Source: Bacteroidota bacterium
GTDB taxonomy: Bacteria; Bacteroidota; Bacteroidia; Bacteroidales; FEN-979
Length of the DNA: 64,000 bases
Assembly (NCBI GenBank): GCA_026391355.1
Contig: JAPLDH010000022.1
Span: 24,278-88,277, forward strand
Direction: 5' to 3'
The first letter of the stretch is position 1; every line of letters begins with the position of its first letter. Shown here in pieces: positions 52,501-61,700 of this stretch. Under the pieces are notes generated by a model. That model did no database searches and was not told the origin of the DNA. It saw nothing but the letters and a program-made list of their open reading frames with translations. A program made the translations under genes and the position numbers.

Positions 52501-52842
52501 GGTACCGGCCCAGACAACATTTGAATTATTCGGGTCGATGGTGACGCACCCCATGGAATAAGCCCCGTAATTGTCAAATACCGGTTCGAATGTAGTGCCG
52601 TTATTGACCGTTTTCCAGAGATGTCCTGAAGCAACGGCCACATACCACTCATTATAGTTTTTGGGATTTACTGCAAAATCAGCAATTCGGCCGGAAGTCA
52701 GCGCCGGGCCGATACTCCTGAATTTTAAACCGGTTATCGCTCCGGAATTGAGCAATGTGTCTTTCTTTTCTGCAAAGGACACGGATAATAAAAGGAGCAT
52801 ACCTGCAACTAACAAGGCTCCACGGATGAATTTTGTTTTCAT
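49576..52842 (-). CDS. Exported BNR/sortilin-like beta-propeller protein
   Basis: A 1088-residue protein with signal peptide (A-L-L-V-A-G-M-L-L-L-L-S-V-S-F-A). Start at 52842 keeps it clear of mtnA; the longer frame overlaps. Many BNR/VPS10-like blades with S-x-D-x-G-x-x-W (D-G-G-K-S-W; D-G-G-K-T-W; D-R-G-A-S-W; D-D-R-G-N-T-W) fill ~30-760, then a FIXG/Ig-like region (N-R-I-N-W-D-L-R-Y) and an alpha-helical tail. No T9SS tail is seen. Proteins of this type are called glycosyl hydrolases by annotation, but no catalytic residues can be assigned. Third in operon after mtnA (7 bp). Confidence 0.85.
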   Translation of the reverse strand: MKTKFIRGALLVAGMLLLLSVSFAEKKDTLLNSGAITGLKFRSIGPALTSGRIADFAVNPKNYNEWYVAVASGHLWKTVNNGTTFEPVFDNYGAYSMGCVTIDPNNSNVVWAGTGERNSQRALGYGDGVYKSLDGGKSWKNMGLKDSRQIGTVLIDPRNSDVVYVGAVGSVWGPGGDRGVFKTTDGGKTWKKALNISENTGVKNLLMDPRNPDVIYASAEQRRRHVFTKIGGGPETAIYKTVNGGETWDKLASGLPGGDMGGMGMAISPANPDVIYAIIEAAGDAAGFYRSKDRGASWQKMSGHVAQGQYFNRIFCDPKNVDKVYSMETVSKYTEDGGKTWTPIGNNKRHVDDHAMWLQPDNPDHFLIGGDGGAYETFDGGKEFIFKSNLPVTQFYRVQVDNSLPFYYVYGGTQDNNSLGGPSRNNSNPGVTSPEWFVTNGGDGFWSQIDPTDPNIVYAESQYGGMVRYDRKSQEGTDIRPEPQKGQNSFQWNWNTPLILSSHSPTRIYCTANIVFRSDDRGNTWQQISPDLTAQIDRNKWPVMGKYWSIDAVQKDVSTSLYGTIISFAESPVKENLLYAGTDDGLIQVTEDGGKNWTKTEKFPGVPENTYVSNILPSKFDENIVFASFDNILRDDFKPYLLKSADKGKSWESIAGNLPANGTVHSLQQDFINSDLLFAGTEFGCFFTIDGGKNWIQMKAGLPVIPVRDMTLQKRENDLVLATFGRGFYILDDYTPIRLLTQDILHKDAHIFPVKDALMYIPSDGNVEMGSTVFVAKNPDFGATFTYYLKEVPQSLKEKRQEKEKELFKKGELIPQPSETDLRAEKTELLPYLTFSITNETGNVVRTIHKSPSKGINRINWDLRYAGTGRMEAGEKFDPLKENGSGVLALPGKYKVSLAITFSGETKQLAGPVDFNAVLLNNTTLPAPDRNAMTEFYRKIAELARVMQGTEEYANELSGRVNDILTSLQNTPGTSIDLIAKARDLQLQLDEILNVKFNRRTNKPSEEENPPAPVSLNHRLDRITYSTYSSSSQPTQTQLTAYQTLMDEFPPVYDKVKKIGEVDIKDLEKAMDQLKAPPIPGWLPEWKK

Positions 52843-52849
52843 AATTGGT

Positions 52850-53896
52850 TTAATGATTAATTGTGTTTCTGATGGATATTTCTGTAGGTTCAATAACCCC
52901 CTTTTCTGTAATAATTCCTGTAATAAACCTTGCCGGTGTTACATCAAAAGCCGGGTTAATGGCGTGGGATCCGGGAGAACAGACCCTGATCCTGTGCAGG
53001 TTCCCTTCTTTGTCGGCTCCTTCCTGATACAGAACCTCTTCCTCATTCCTGTTCTCAATGATGATGTCATCACCTGATTTGCACTGAAGATCAAATGTGG
53101 AAGAGGGTGCAGCAATATAAAACGGGATGTCGAATTCCCTGGCTGCGATTGCTTTTTCAAGTGTCCCGATCTTATTAGCGGTATCGCCATTGGCTGCAAT
53201 CCTGTCAGCCCCGGTGATCACAAGGCTGATTTTGCCCCTCGACATAAGATGAGCTGCGGCGTTATCAGGGATAACAGCATGTGGAATACCCGAATTATGA
53301 AGTTCCCATGCGGTGAGGCGAGCTCCCTGGCTTCGCGGACGTGTTTCATCAACATAAACAAATACCTGCTTTCCGCTTTCATGGGCAAGGTAGATGGGGG
53401 AGAGGGCAGTACCATAATCGACAAATGCAAGCCACCCGGCATTGCAATGTGTCAGGATAGAGTAACCATCCCGGATGAGCGCATTGCCAACTTCTCCGAT
53501 GGCTTTTGAATCCATGGCATCCTTATCGGCAATGGATCGGGCTTCAGTCATAGCCTCACTTTCTAAGCGGATACCTGCACCAAAAACTTTTTCAACGGCA
53601 TAGAACAGATTTCTTGCAGTAGGACGGGTAGATTCGATTTCTGCTTTTGCCTTCCTGACAAATTCCATGAGATCCTTAACGGGCGCCTCTGTAAATGCAA
53701 GTGCCATGGCAAAACCCGCCATGGCGCCAATAGCTCCTGCTCCGCGAATACTCATATCCCTTATTGCATCGCAGCATCCGGCATAGGAGGTGACCTTTGC
53801 AATCCTGAATTCAAACGGAAGAAGATTTTGCTCAATGAAGAATACTGCGTTATTCTCCATCCAAATCGTCCGGTAATCCAATCCTCCGACCTTCAC
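52850..53896 (-). CDS. mtnA: S-methyl-5-thioribose-1-phosphate isomerase
   Basis: A 348-residue MtnA. Conserved R-G-A-G-A-I-G (51-57), catalytic C151 in H-C-N-A-G and D231 in I-T-G-A-D-R-I-A-A-N-G-D. It interconverts methylthioribose-1-phosphate and methylthioribulose-1-phosphate in methionine salvage. Sits 5 bp after an outer-membrane barrel gene and 7 bp before the BNR protein, an odd setting. No other salvage genes are nearby. Confidence 0.93.
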   Translation of the reverse strand: MKVGGLDYRTIWMENNAVFFIEQNLLPFEFRIAKVTSYAGCCDAIRDMSIRGAGAIGAMAGFAMALAFTEAPVKDLMEFVRKAKAEIESTRPTARNLFYAVEKVFGAGIRLESEAMTEARSIADKDAMDSKAIGEVGNALIRDGYSILTHCNAGWLAFVDYGTALSPIYLAHESGKQVFVYVDETRPRSQGARLTAWELHNSGIPHAVIPDNAAAHLMSRGKISLVITGADRIAANGDTANKIGTLEKAIAAREFDIPFYIAAPSSTFDLQCKSGDDIIIENRNEEEVLYQEGADKEGNLHRIRVCSPGSHAINPAFDVTPARFITGIITEKGVIEPTEISIRNTINH

Positions 53897-53901
53897 ATTC
53901 G

Positions 53902-54528
53902 CTAGTTAAGCCTGAATACCATCCCGATCTGGATATAAGTGACATTGTACCCGAGTTCACTGTTAACTCCAATATTGGGTGTGAAGAAATAGGACCCGCC
54001 TAAAAAGATACCCCCATGGAAACTAACGGTATTTGGGGTATAAGAATGATACTTTCCATAAAGGGCATGTGAATATGTACTGGAAAAAGCTACAAACCGG
54101 CACCCTGTTGAAATTCCTCCATAGGTATCCAATCCTTGAACTTTCCATCCATAATGATAGGAAGCACGGGGTGCCAAAATAAAATTGTACCATTTGTAAG
54201 AGTAAGAAATCTCCGGATATCCAACCTCTCCTATATTATAACCTGGATATATATTTGAATATTTGAAATAGTTAAAACCGAACTCTGCACCGAGTGATAA
54301 TACGCCGGGACCTAATTTCCAGCCACCCCGCTCAGCAGAAACCTGGAATCCAGGTCCAAAACCTGCGGCATATCCTGTAGCATAATTAATTCCCGGTCCG
54401 ATGCCGAAATTCAATGTCCATGTATCCGTACCCATTGGATCCATAGGCTTCTGCGCAACCGATGCCTTCGGAGAAAAAATTCCCAGCCATAACAAACCAA
54501 CCGCAAAAACCAATGCTTTCTTTTTCAT
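53902..54528 (-). CDS. Predicted outer-membrane beta-barrel protein
   Basis: A 208-residue protein with a signal peptide (A-L-V-F-A-V-G-L-L-W-L-G-I-F...A-S-V-A-Q). The mature part alternates polar and aromatic residues (F-G-F-N-Y-F-K-Y; I-S-Y-S-Y-K-W-Y-N-F-I-L-A-P-R) and ends in hydrophobic-aromatic (Y-I-Q-I-G-M-V-F-R-L-N), as in small barrels. No specific function. First of the operon with mtnA and the BNR protein. Confidence 0.75.
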   Translation of the reverse strand: MKKKALVFAVGLLWLGIFSPKASVAQKPMDPMGTDTWTLNFGIGPGINYATGYAAGFGPGFQVSAERGGWKLGPGVLSLGAEFGFNYFKYSNIYPGYNIGEVGYPEISYSYKWYNFILAPRASYHYGWKVQGLDTYGGISTGCRFVAFSSTYSHALYGKYHSYTPNTVSFHGGIFLGGSYFFTPNIGVNSELGYNVTYIQIGMVFRLN

Positions 54529-54590
54529 CGCTCTTTTTTTTAATTAAAACAAGATTTACTCACCAATGTAAAAGTCACAGAGTCACATCC

Positions 54591-54618
54591 GTTACGCGTT
54601 ACGCGTCACGCGTGACGT
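54591..54618 (+). repeat. GTTACGC/GTCACGC heptamer array
   Basis: Four units in phase: GTTACGC, GTTACGC, GTCACGC, GTGACGT. The same unit recurs at 56709-56736 upstream of serS. Confidence 0.9.
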
Positions 54619-54636
54619 ATATCCCCAGTTCACCAA

Positions 54637-55245
54637 TTAAAATTTAAATCCCAGTGAGATTACCCAAACATTGTTGGACGTGTTGAAATTTACGCTTTTC
54701 CCGTCGTACGAAACCTCTTTGATCATTTTATTCAAACCAAGCTGGTAGCGGATATCGAGGGTGAACATCCATACATCCACTCCGGCGCCTGCCTGAATGT
54801 ACCAGTTTGCATTACTGATGCTGGCCTTCTGGATGGGTCCTATCACATCACCTGTATTGGTGATCTTTTTATTCACCACGAATGAAGCCACAGGTCCGGC
54901 TAAAACACGCAGGTTGAAAAAATCCGTGTTCAGGATCTTGAATCCGATCAGTACAGGGATATCAAGAGATCCGATGGTGATATTCTCAGTCCAGCTTTTT
55001 CCAAGACTGTCTTTCTGGAAGGAACCACCATGCGTGGTATAGTAAAGCTCGGGTTGGAGGTATAATTTGTGGCCAAAACGCAGGAATGCCCCGAAAAGAA
55101 AGCCGGATTTGAATTGGGTTTTGACTGAATCCACATTGGTGGTAAGTTTTGATGCCGTATAGCCGATTTTAGGTCCAAAGCTCAACTGACCATACATGAT
55201 ACTTACACTGGAAACCAGGAGTACAAATAAGATGACTTTTTTCAT
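54637..55245 (-). CDS. PorT-like outer-membrane beta-barrel protein
   Basis: A 202-residue protein with signal peptide (I-L-F-V-L-L-V-S-S-V-S-I-M-Y-G-Q) followed by F-G-P-K-I-G-Y-T-A-S-K-L, the start of PF13568-type barrels, and ending I-S-L-G-F-K-F. Barrel strands are visible throughout (L-Y-L-Q-P-E-L-Y-Y-T). No function can be given beyond outer-membrane location. Own -7 box at 55270. Confidence 0.85.
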   Translation of the reverse strand: MKKVILFVLLVSSVSIMYGQLSFGPKIGYTASKLTTNVDSVKTQFKSGFLFGAFLRFGHKLYLQPELYYTTHGGSFQKDSLGKSWTENITIGSLDIPVLIGFKILNTDFFNLRVLAGPVASFVVNKKITNTGDVIGPIQKASISNANWYIQAGAGVDVWMFTLDIRYQLGLNKMIKEVSYDGKSVNFNTSNNVWVISLGFKF

Positions 55246-55269
55246 GTCTTTGGGAATTTAGTGTTAGCA

Positions 55270-55277
55270 CAAAATTA
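55270..55277 (-). promoter_or_regulatory. -7 box of the PorT-like gene
   Basis: The minus strand reads TAATTTTG, 24 bp before the ATG at 55245. Confidence 0.5.
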
Positions 55278-55320
55278 ATAACAATGACGTTCAGATATAT
55301 ATTATATGTGATTTTTATTG

Positions 55321-55383
55321 GTCAATAGGCAATAGGCAATCAAACATTTTACCATTTTGCATTTTGCATTTTGATTTTTGATT
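55321..55383 (+). repeat. Mixed heptamer array at the end of serS
   Basis: Nine units in 7-bp phase: GTCAATA, GGCAATA, GGCAATC, AAACATT, TTACCAT, TTTGCAT twice, TTTGATT twice. It abuts the serS stop. Confidence 0.8.
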
Positions 55384-56657
55384 TAATTGTGAATAGCTGT
55401 AAACCCCGTATAAGGAACCAATGCTTCCGGTATTTTGATGCCCTTTTCCGTCTGGTTATTTTCAAGCAAAGCTGCCACGATCCTTGGTAATGCCAGGGCG
55501 CTGCCATTCAGGGTGTGGGCCAGGTGGATTTTCCCGGAGTCATCCTTGTAACGTAATTTCATACGGTTCGACTGAAAGGTTTCGAAATTCGAGATGGAGC
55601 TTACTTCCAGCCATCTTTTCTGGGCTGAAGAATATACTTCCATATCATATGTCAGGGCAGAGGTAAAACTCAGGTCAGCTCCGCATAGTTTCAAAATTCT
55701 GAAAGGCAATTCGAGATTACGCAGCAGCCCCGATACGTATTCACGCATCTCTTCGAGGGTTTGATATGATTTTTCAGGGCGGGTGATCTGTACGATCTCC
55801 ACCTTGTCGAACTGGTGTAAACGGTTCAATCCCCTGACATCCTTCCCGTAGGAACCCGCTTCACGCCGGAAACAGCTTGAATAAGCTACATTTTTCAACG
55901 GAAGATCTGCTTCTTTCAGGATCACATCCCTGTATATATTGGTCACCGGAACTTCGGCAGTGGGGATCATATAAAGGTCATCCAAAGGCATATAATACAT
56001 CTGGCCATCCTTATCCGGTAACTGGCCGGTTCCATAACCGGAGGCCGAATTTACCATGAGCGGAGGCTGCACCTCTGCATATCCTGCCTCGATGGCCTTA
56101 TCAAGGAAGAAATTGATCAGCGCTCTTTGCAAACGGGCGCCCTGTCCTTTGTAAACCGGAAACCCGGCCCCCGAGATCTTTACACCCAGGTTGAAATCAA
56201 TGATATTGTATTTCCCTGCCAGGTCCCAATGGGCAAGCGCGTTGTCAGGGAGAACCGGGATCTTTCCCTCTTCAAGAACGATCATGTTATCCTCTGCGGA
56301 ATTACCCGGTGGTACTGATGAATGGGGCAGGTTGGGAACCCTCACCAACAATTCATCCAGCTCTTTTTTGGTTGATTCAAGATTGATGCTGAGTTCTTTT
56401 GAGGTGTTTTTAAGGTCGGTTGTTCTTTCCTTCAGCTTATTGGCTTCAGCGCTCTTCCCTGTCTGGAACAGGACCCCTATTTCTTTTGCCAGTATGTTTG
56501 CCTGTGACAGGTTGTCGTCCAACTGTTTTTGTGTCTCTTTCCGCCTGTCATCAAGCGCAATGATGTTGGGGATGATCTCTCCACCATCGAAATGCTTTAT
56601 CGCCAGATGTTTTATGATCTCCTCAGGGTTTTCCCGCAGAACCTGTAACTGTAACAT
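55383..56657 (-). CDS. serS: Seryl-tRNA synthetase
   Basis: A 424-residue class IIa synthetase of normal length. N-terminal coiled-coil arm (~30-100, R-R-K-E-T-Q-K-Q-L-D; L-K-E-R-T-T-D-L-K-N), motif 2 F-R-R-E-A-G-S-Y-G-K-D-V-R-G-L, H-Q-F-D-K-V-E, and motif 3 N-G-S-A-L-A-L-P-R. Charges tRNA-Ser. Own promoter (56690), preceded by heptamers and by the terminator of the rplU-rpmA operon. Confidence 0.96.
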   Translation of the reverse strand: MLQLQVLRENPEEIIKHLAIKHFDGGEIIPNIIALDDRRKETQKQLDDNLSQANILAKEIGVLFQTGKSAEANKLKERTTDLKNTSKELSINLESTKKELDELLVRVPNLPHSSVPPGNSAEDNMIVLEEGKIPVLPDNALAHWDLAGKYNIIDFNLGVKISGAGFPVYKGQGARLQRALINFFLDKAIEAGYAEVQPPLMVNSASGYGTGQLPDKDGQMYYMPLDDLYMIPTAEVPVTNIYRDVILKEADLPLKNVAYSSCFRREAGSYGKDVRGLNRLHQFDKVEIVQITRPEKSYQTLEEMREYVSGLLRNLELPFRILKLCGADLSFTSALTYDMEVYSSAQKRWLEVSSISNFETFQSNRMKLRYKDDSGKIHLAHTLNGSALALPRIVAALLENNQTEKGIKIPEALVPYTGFTAIHN

Positions 56658-56689
56658 CTTAATCCGGATTAAGTTTCATTTTAATGGAG

Positions 56690-56697
56690 CAAATATA
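56690..56697 (-). promoter_or_regulatory. -7 box of serS
   Basis: The minus strand reads TATATTTG, 32 bp before the ATG at 56657. The -33 region is occupied by the GTTACGC array. Confidence 0.55.
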
Positions 56698-56708
56698 TCG
56701 AATTTCCC

Positions 56709-56736
56709 GTTACGCGTTACGCGTCACGCGTCACGA
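56709..56736 (+). repeat. GTTACGC/GTCACGC heptamer array upstream of serS
   Basis: GTTACGC, GTTACGC, GTCACGC, GTCACGA; nearly identical to 54591-54618. Confidence 0.9.
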
Positions 56737-56772
56737 AAAAAAAATCCCAACCGTTTCCGGTCAGGATTTTTC
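56736..56772 (-). terminator. Rho-independent terminator of rplU-rpmA
   Basis: On the minus strand AATCC-t-GACCG pairs with CGGTT-g-GGATT around a GAAA loop and is followed by a run of T. It lies 22 bp after the rpmA stop. Confidence 0.85.
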
Positions 56773-56794
56773 TGTATAGTATAATGGTATATAA

Positions 56795-57067
56795 TTATAC
56801 CGAAGCCGTCTGTTCCATTGGAATGATGGAAACATAGGAACGGTTCTTCATCTTTTTCTGGAATTCAACAATACCATCCGTAGTAGCGAAAATGGTATGG
56901 TCTTTCCCTATCCCGACATTCAGTCCGGGATTATGAACAGTACCGCGTTGTCTGACAATAATGGCTCCTGATTTGGCAAATTGTCCGCCATAAATTTTAA
57001 CACCGAGTCGTTTACTATGGGATTCGCGCCCGTTGCTTGAACTCCCTGCACCTTTTTTATGTGCCAT
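56795..57067 (-). CDS. rpmA: 50S ribosomal protein L27
   Basis: A 90-residue L27 starting [16 protein letters not shown], with R-Q-R-G-T (the conserved loop) and H-P-G-like H-N-P-G-L-N-V-G. It needs no N-terminal processing, as in most Bacteroidota. It sits near the peptidyl-transferase centre. 20 bp after rplU. Confidence 0.97.
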   Translation of the reverse strand: MAHKKGAGSSSNGRESHSKRLGVKIYGGQFAKSGAIIVRQRGTVHNPGLNVGIGKDHTIFATTDGIVEFQKKMKNRSYVSIIPMEQTASV

Positions 57068-57087
57068 ATGTAATTAGTTTTTAATGA

Positions 57088-57399
57088 TTACAACTTGATA
57101 TCTTCAATCAGGATCTTGCTGAAGTCCTGCCGGTGGCCTGTTTCCTTCTGATAGCCTTTCCGTTTGTTCTTCTTGAACACAATCACCTTGTCGCCCCTTA
57201 CATGCTCAAGGATCTTAGCGGAAATGCTTGTGCCTTCCACCTTCGGCATCCCGACACTGACTGCTCCGTCCTGATCAACCAGTAAAACATCTCCGAATTC
57301 AAGCACAGTTCCTGGTTCACCTTCTAAACGGTGAACGAAGATCTCGTCATTCTTCTCTACTTTGAATTGCTGGCCGGCTATTTCAACGATTGCATACAT
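57088..57399 (-). CDS. rplU: 50S ribosomal protein L21
   Basis: A 103-residue L21 (M-Y-A-I-V-E-I-A-G-Q-Q-F-K-V; K-N-K-R-K-G-Y-Q-K-E-T-G-H-R-Q). Binds 23S rRNA. First of the rplU-rpmA operon. Confidence 0.97.
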   Translation of the reverse strand: MYAIVEIAGQQFKVEKNDEIFVHRLEGEPGTVLEFGDVLLVDQDGAVSVGMPKVEGTSISAKILEHVRGDKVIVFKKNKRKGYQKETGHRQDFSKILIEDIKL

Positions 57400-57433
57400 T
57401 TTATCCTTATTGAGGTTATTAATTTAGGGAGTG

Positions 57434-57441
57434 CAAAATTA
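57434..57441 (-). promoter_or_regulatory. -7 box of rplU-rpmA
   Basis: The minus strand reads TAATTTTG, 34 bp before the rplU ATG. Confidence 0.55.
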
Positions 57442-57542
57442 GTAAAATTTTCATAACCGCAAGAGGATAGGGGAAAAAATTTTATTAAATATGAGGGATC
57501 GGGGTTACAGCTTTAGTCAGCTGTTACTTTCAACCATTTACT

Positions 57543-57851
57543 GTTTCCAGTTCCCAGTTTCCAGTTTCCAGTTCCCAGTTTTCAGTTCCCAGTTTCCAGT
57601 TTCCAGTTCCCAGTTCACAGTTTCCAGTTCACAGTTCCCTGATGACCTAATGACTTAATGACCTAATGACCTAATGACCTAATGACCTAATGACCTAATG
57701 ACCTAATGACCAATGACCTAATGACCAATGACCTAATGACCAATGACCTAATGACCTAATGACCTAATGACCTAATGACCTAATGACCTAATGACTTAAT
57801 GACTTAATGACCTAATGACTTACGACTTACGACTTACGACTTACGACTTAA
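57543..57851 (+). repeat. Composite tandem array, left of the PAS gene
   Basis: Three blocks: GTTTCCA/GTTCCCA heptamers (57543-57640); GACCTAAT 8-mers mixed with GACCAAT 7-mers (57644-57816); GACTTAC heptamers (57817-57851). It fills most of the 513-bp gap between rplU and the PAS gene. Translated frames through it are low-complexity and not genes. Confidence 0.95.
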
Positions 57852-57912
57852 TGCCTAACTCACCAGTTCATCAGTTCACCAACTTAATTAATCATTACTT
57901 TTATCCCTTAAA

Positions 57913-58254
57913 ATGAACATCATGGAATGGATTGAAAAACTCAACGGAAACATTATGGTTTGCGATGCACGAGGCATCATTGTCTATTTAAACGAAAAAG
58001 CCATAAAAAGCTATGCCGCCGAAGGAGGCACCTCACTGATCGGTAGGAACCTGATGGATTGTCATAATGAAAATTCCCGGAAAAAGATTAAGGAGATCAT
58101 GACAACCCACCAAAATAACGTCTACACGATCGAGAAAAAAGGGAAAAAGAAGATCATCTACCAATCTCCCTGGTTTGCAGATAATGAATTCCGCGGTATC
58201 ATCGAGTTTTCATTAGAGATCCCGGATGAAATGCCGCATTTTGTCAGGGAATAG
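57913..58254 (+). CDS. Single PAS-domain protein
   Basis: A 113-residue protein consisting of one PAS domain: W-I-E-K-L-N-G-N-I-M-V-C-D-A-R-G-I-I-V-Y-L-N-E-K-A, L-I-G-R-N-L-M-D-C-H, and the strands I-I-Y-Q-S-P-W-F and G-I-I-E-F-S-L. An ATG 9 bp downstream (M-E-W-I) could also start. No output domain, so it may bind a small ligand or interact with other PAS proteins. It lies between two composite repeat arrays with the same block order. Confidence 0.85.
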   Translation: MNIMEWIEKLNGNIMVCDARGIIVYLNEKAIKSYAAEGGTSLIGRNLMDCHNENSRKKIKEIMTTHQNNVYTIEKKGKKKIIYQSPWFADNEFRGIIEFSLEIPDEMPHFVRE

Positions 58255-58260
58255 AAAATA

Positions 58261-58605
58261 GTTCCCAGTTTCCAGTTCCCAGTTCCCTGATGACCTAATG
58301 ACCTAATGACCTAATGACCAATGACCTAATGACCAATGACCTAATGACCAATGACCTAATGACTTAATGACCTAATGACCTAATGACCTAATGACCTAAT
58401 GACCTAATGACCTAATGACCTAATGACCTAATGACCTAATGACCTAATGACCAATGACCTAATGACCAATGACCTAATGACCAATGACCTAATGACCTAA
58501 TGACCCAATGACCTAATGACCAATGACCTAATGACCAATGACCTAATGACCAATGACCTAATGACCTAATGACCCAATGACCTAATGACCAATGACCAAT
58601 AACCA
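58261..58605 (+). repeat. Composite tandem array, right of the PAS gene
   Basis: GTTCCCA/GTTTCCA heptamers (58261-58288), then GACCTAAT 8-mers, GACCAAT 7-mers and some GACCCAAT to ~58605. The join between the two blocks (CAGTTCCCTGATGACCTAAT) is the same as at 57632-57651. It fills most of the 456-bp gap before the next gene. Confidence 0.95.
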
Positions 58606-58710
58606 ACTTTTGCAATTTCCTTAACATCTGTGGCAGAATTTTATTAAATTTGTAGAGTAGTAACTTTTTTACGGCTTTTTCGTAAAACTAAGATTATTGG
58701 TTAGTTATTC

Positions 58711-61700
58711 ATGGAATTACACGGGCGAAAAACAGTTTGGCTGATCATTCTGTCGGGCATGGGAATATTAACAGGCCTTATGCCAGCCTTTACCATAGCC
58801 CAGAATCCCTCGCATCTCCAGGGTGTTATTACAAATACGTTAACCGGAAATCCGATCATCGGGGCGAAGGTTACGGTTTCAGGCCAGGTGACATATTCTG
58901 TGTCAGGTGGAAATTATCTGCTGGATGTGAACTCTCCGGGAACTTACACTGTTACATGCACCAAGGCAGGGTTTGACGGTTATACATCTGTTCCTGTTAC
59001 TTTTCAGGCAGGGATAACTATAACGCTGAATATTCCGCTGCTTGAAACGGCAAACCCGGTCCCTTCAGTAACTGCCGTTTTTGACTCTGCAGGGCCGAAT
59101 GTTCATCTCTCCTGGCCTCTTCCTTCGGGGCTCTATGAAAAACTGTATGATGACGGGATCCAGGATGATTTTACAATTTGGGCTACCCAGGGAAATAAAA
59201 ATGCAGTGAAGTTTACACCGATCGGCTATCCGGCCAAAATAACGGGTGGATCTGTCAATATCGGCGCTTCATCAAATTATCCGGGTAGTAGCAATCCCTT
59301 TGTTCCTTTCCAGGTGTTTATTTATGATGCGACCGGGGCAGGAGGGATGCCAGGGAATGTTATCGCAGGACCGGTCGATGTGATCCCTGTTGCCCTTGGA
59401 TGGGTTGAATTTACGGTTCCAAATCCTCCTACCATCGATGCCGGGAATTTATATATTGCAATGTCACAAGGCGGTAATACGCCGAATGCAGCAGGTCTCG
59501 CAATCGATCAAACCAATCCGCAGTTCAGGAGTGTTTCAAAATTCGGCTCGTCGCCATGGTTACCTGGCGACGGTAATTATATGATACGTGCAGTGATCAG
59601 CGGTCCTGGAGGCCCTGGTACATTGATGTACAAACCTTTATCCGTACAGGATTACCAGGTGTGGAGGTTGCGCCAGGGAGAAGAGCAAAATCCATATGTC
59701 TGGACTTCAGTGGGGCTTGCAACAGCCACCAACATCATTGACAACTCCTGGCCCTCATTGCCTTGCGGTCCTTACAGGTGGTCGGTAAAAGCCCATTATT
59801 CCCAAAACAGATGGTCAATTTCAACATTCTCCAATGTGCTTGGGAAATGCTGGACAGTCCCTACCGGAGTTCATGTCGACCTGAGCTGCACAGCAGAGGA
59901 GGTTGCAGGAACATCAGTCCATCTGAAAAATCTGGTATATCCGGATACCTTATATGTAGCCTCCCTCGATACATCAGGATTTATCATGTTCCCGAAGGTC
60001 TGGAAAGGAACTTACGAATTGAAAATCTCCAGGTTTGGATACCAGGCTTTTCAACAGACATATGCAATAACAAAAGATACGACCTTTGCCGTTATCCTTT
60101 TGCAGGTGACTTCAAAACCCCAAAACCTCATCGTCAATAATAAGAGTCTGAAAGCGACCTGGCAACCACCTTCCATTTCGGAGCAAATATTTCAGGAATC
60201 CTGGGATACGGCTAACTTTTTCAATCATGAGTGGACCGTCCAGGGTGGCTTTAACTGGGTCTTTTCATTAACCAACGGTAAACCGGCACCATCGGTGATG
60301 TTCGCCAGCGCTCCACAGGTCACCAATTATAATGAGACCCTGACCAGTAAATATATAACCGGCGACTACTCAACTGTCCTTCAGTTGAATTATTTAATTA
60401 TGCTGGATAATTATGGCGCAACAACCGTGAACCAGATGGCGGTGGAGATTTGGGACGGTACCAATTGGAATACTCTGAAAACCTATTCCAACCTGGTAGG
60501 TGATTTTTCATGGATCAATGAATCACTCGACATTTCAGCATACTCTAATCTGACCTTTAAATTCCGTTTCCGGGCTTTCGGTGGTGATTCGTTTGATATC
60601 AATGCATGGTATATCGATAACATACGGATCTTAGCAACCGAAAGCAAGCAAAATATGTTAGCTTGTGTACTCGGGTACAACTTTTATTTACAGAATATTT
60701 TGCTGGGGTTTACTTCCGACACAACATTTAGCATACCGGAAAATGATGTTCAGTATGGGGGGAATTATACCGCCTGTGTGCAGGCTGTTTATGGAAGCGG
60801 GAGTTCCTCCAGGATCTGCTGTCCCTTTACCTCCAACTACCTTGTTCCACCGACCGGATTACAGGGAACAGGGATACAAAATTCAGCGCTTCTTACTTGG
60901 AATAAGCCTGTTCTGGACACGACATCCCTCCCTCCTCCGGGACTTGTCGGTTATTATATTTACAGGGGAGGTTTGATCCATGATTCGGTGATGCAGCCTG
61001 ATACGTTGCATTATTACGATTATGGGCTGGATCCCGGAACCTATTTCTATGATATAACCGCAAAATATGACCTCGCAAGCTATGGTTTTCCCGGTCAGTA
61101 TGATCAGTCAATGAAGGACGGTCCGGATTCGGTTGTTATCAATTACGGATATCTGCTTCCTTTTCTGGAAACCTGGGACCAGGCCACCTTCGGTTACCAG
61201 AACTGGATCTTTGATCCTGACCAGGGAAACTGGAACATCTCTGCATCAGAGGGAAATCCGCCTCCCTGCGCCGTTTTTTCGGGAGACCCGCCCCGGCTTA
61301 ATTATGCCAGTGCATTGGAGAGTTCTGTCCTGAATGCCATCGGGGTAAATTGTGCCACGGTCTGGTTGGATTATGATTGCCGGATACTCAACAATACTCC
61401 CGCCGGAACAGAGAAACTATCCGTCGGGGTTTATTACAATAACATCTGGCATGGAATAGCCGAATATAAGAATGACCAGGATCAAAACTGGTTTCCTGTT
61501 CATAAAAATATTTCCGCGGTATCTGGAAAACCATTCAGGATAAGATTCCTGGCTGAAGGGTTAAATTCCGCCGAACTTCAAAGTTGGACCATTGATAATA
61601 TTCATGTTTATGGAATCTCATTCCCGGCAAGAGATCTTTCTGCCGGCGCTGAAGGAGTCGGAATCAGGCTTACCTGGAATCCGCCAAAATGTACCGTGGG

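Noticed and set aside
56191..56784. 197-codon plus-strand frame across serS
   Set aside because: Antisense to serS and ends in the heptamer array; no family features.
57644..58605. Repeat blocks that might look like a CRISPR array
   Set aside because: Units are 7-8 bp with no spacers and there are no cas genes.
58436..58627. 63-codon frame with a repeated G-H-W-S-L pattern
   Set aside because: Pure translation of the GACCTAAT/GACCAAT array; not a gene.
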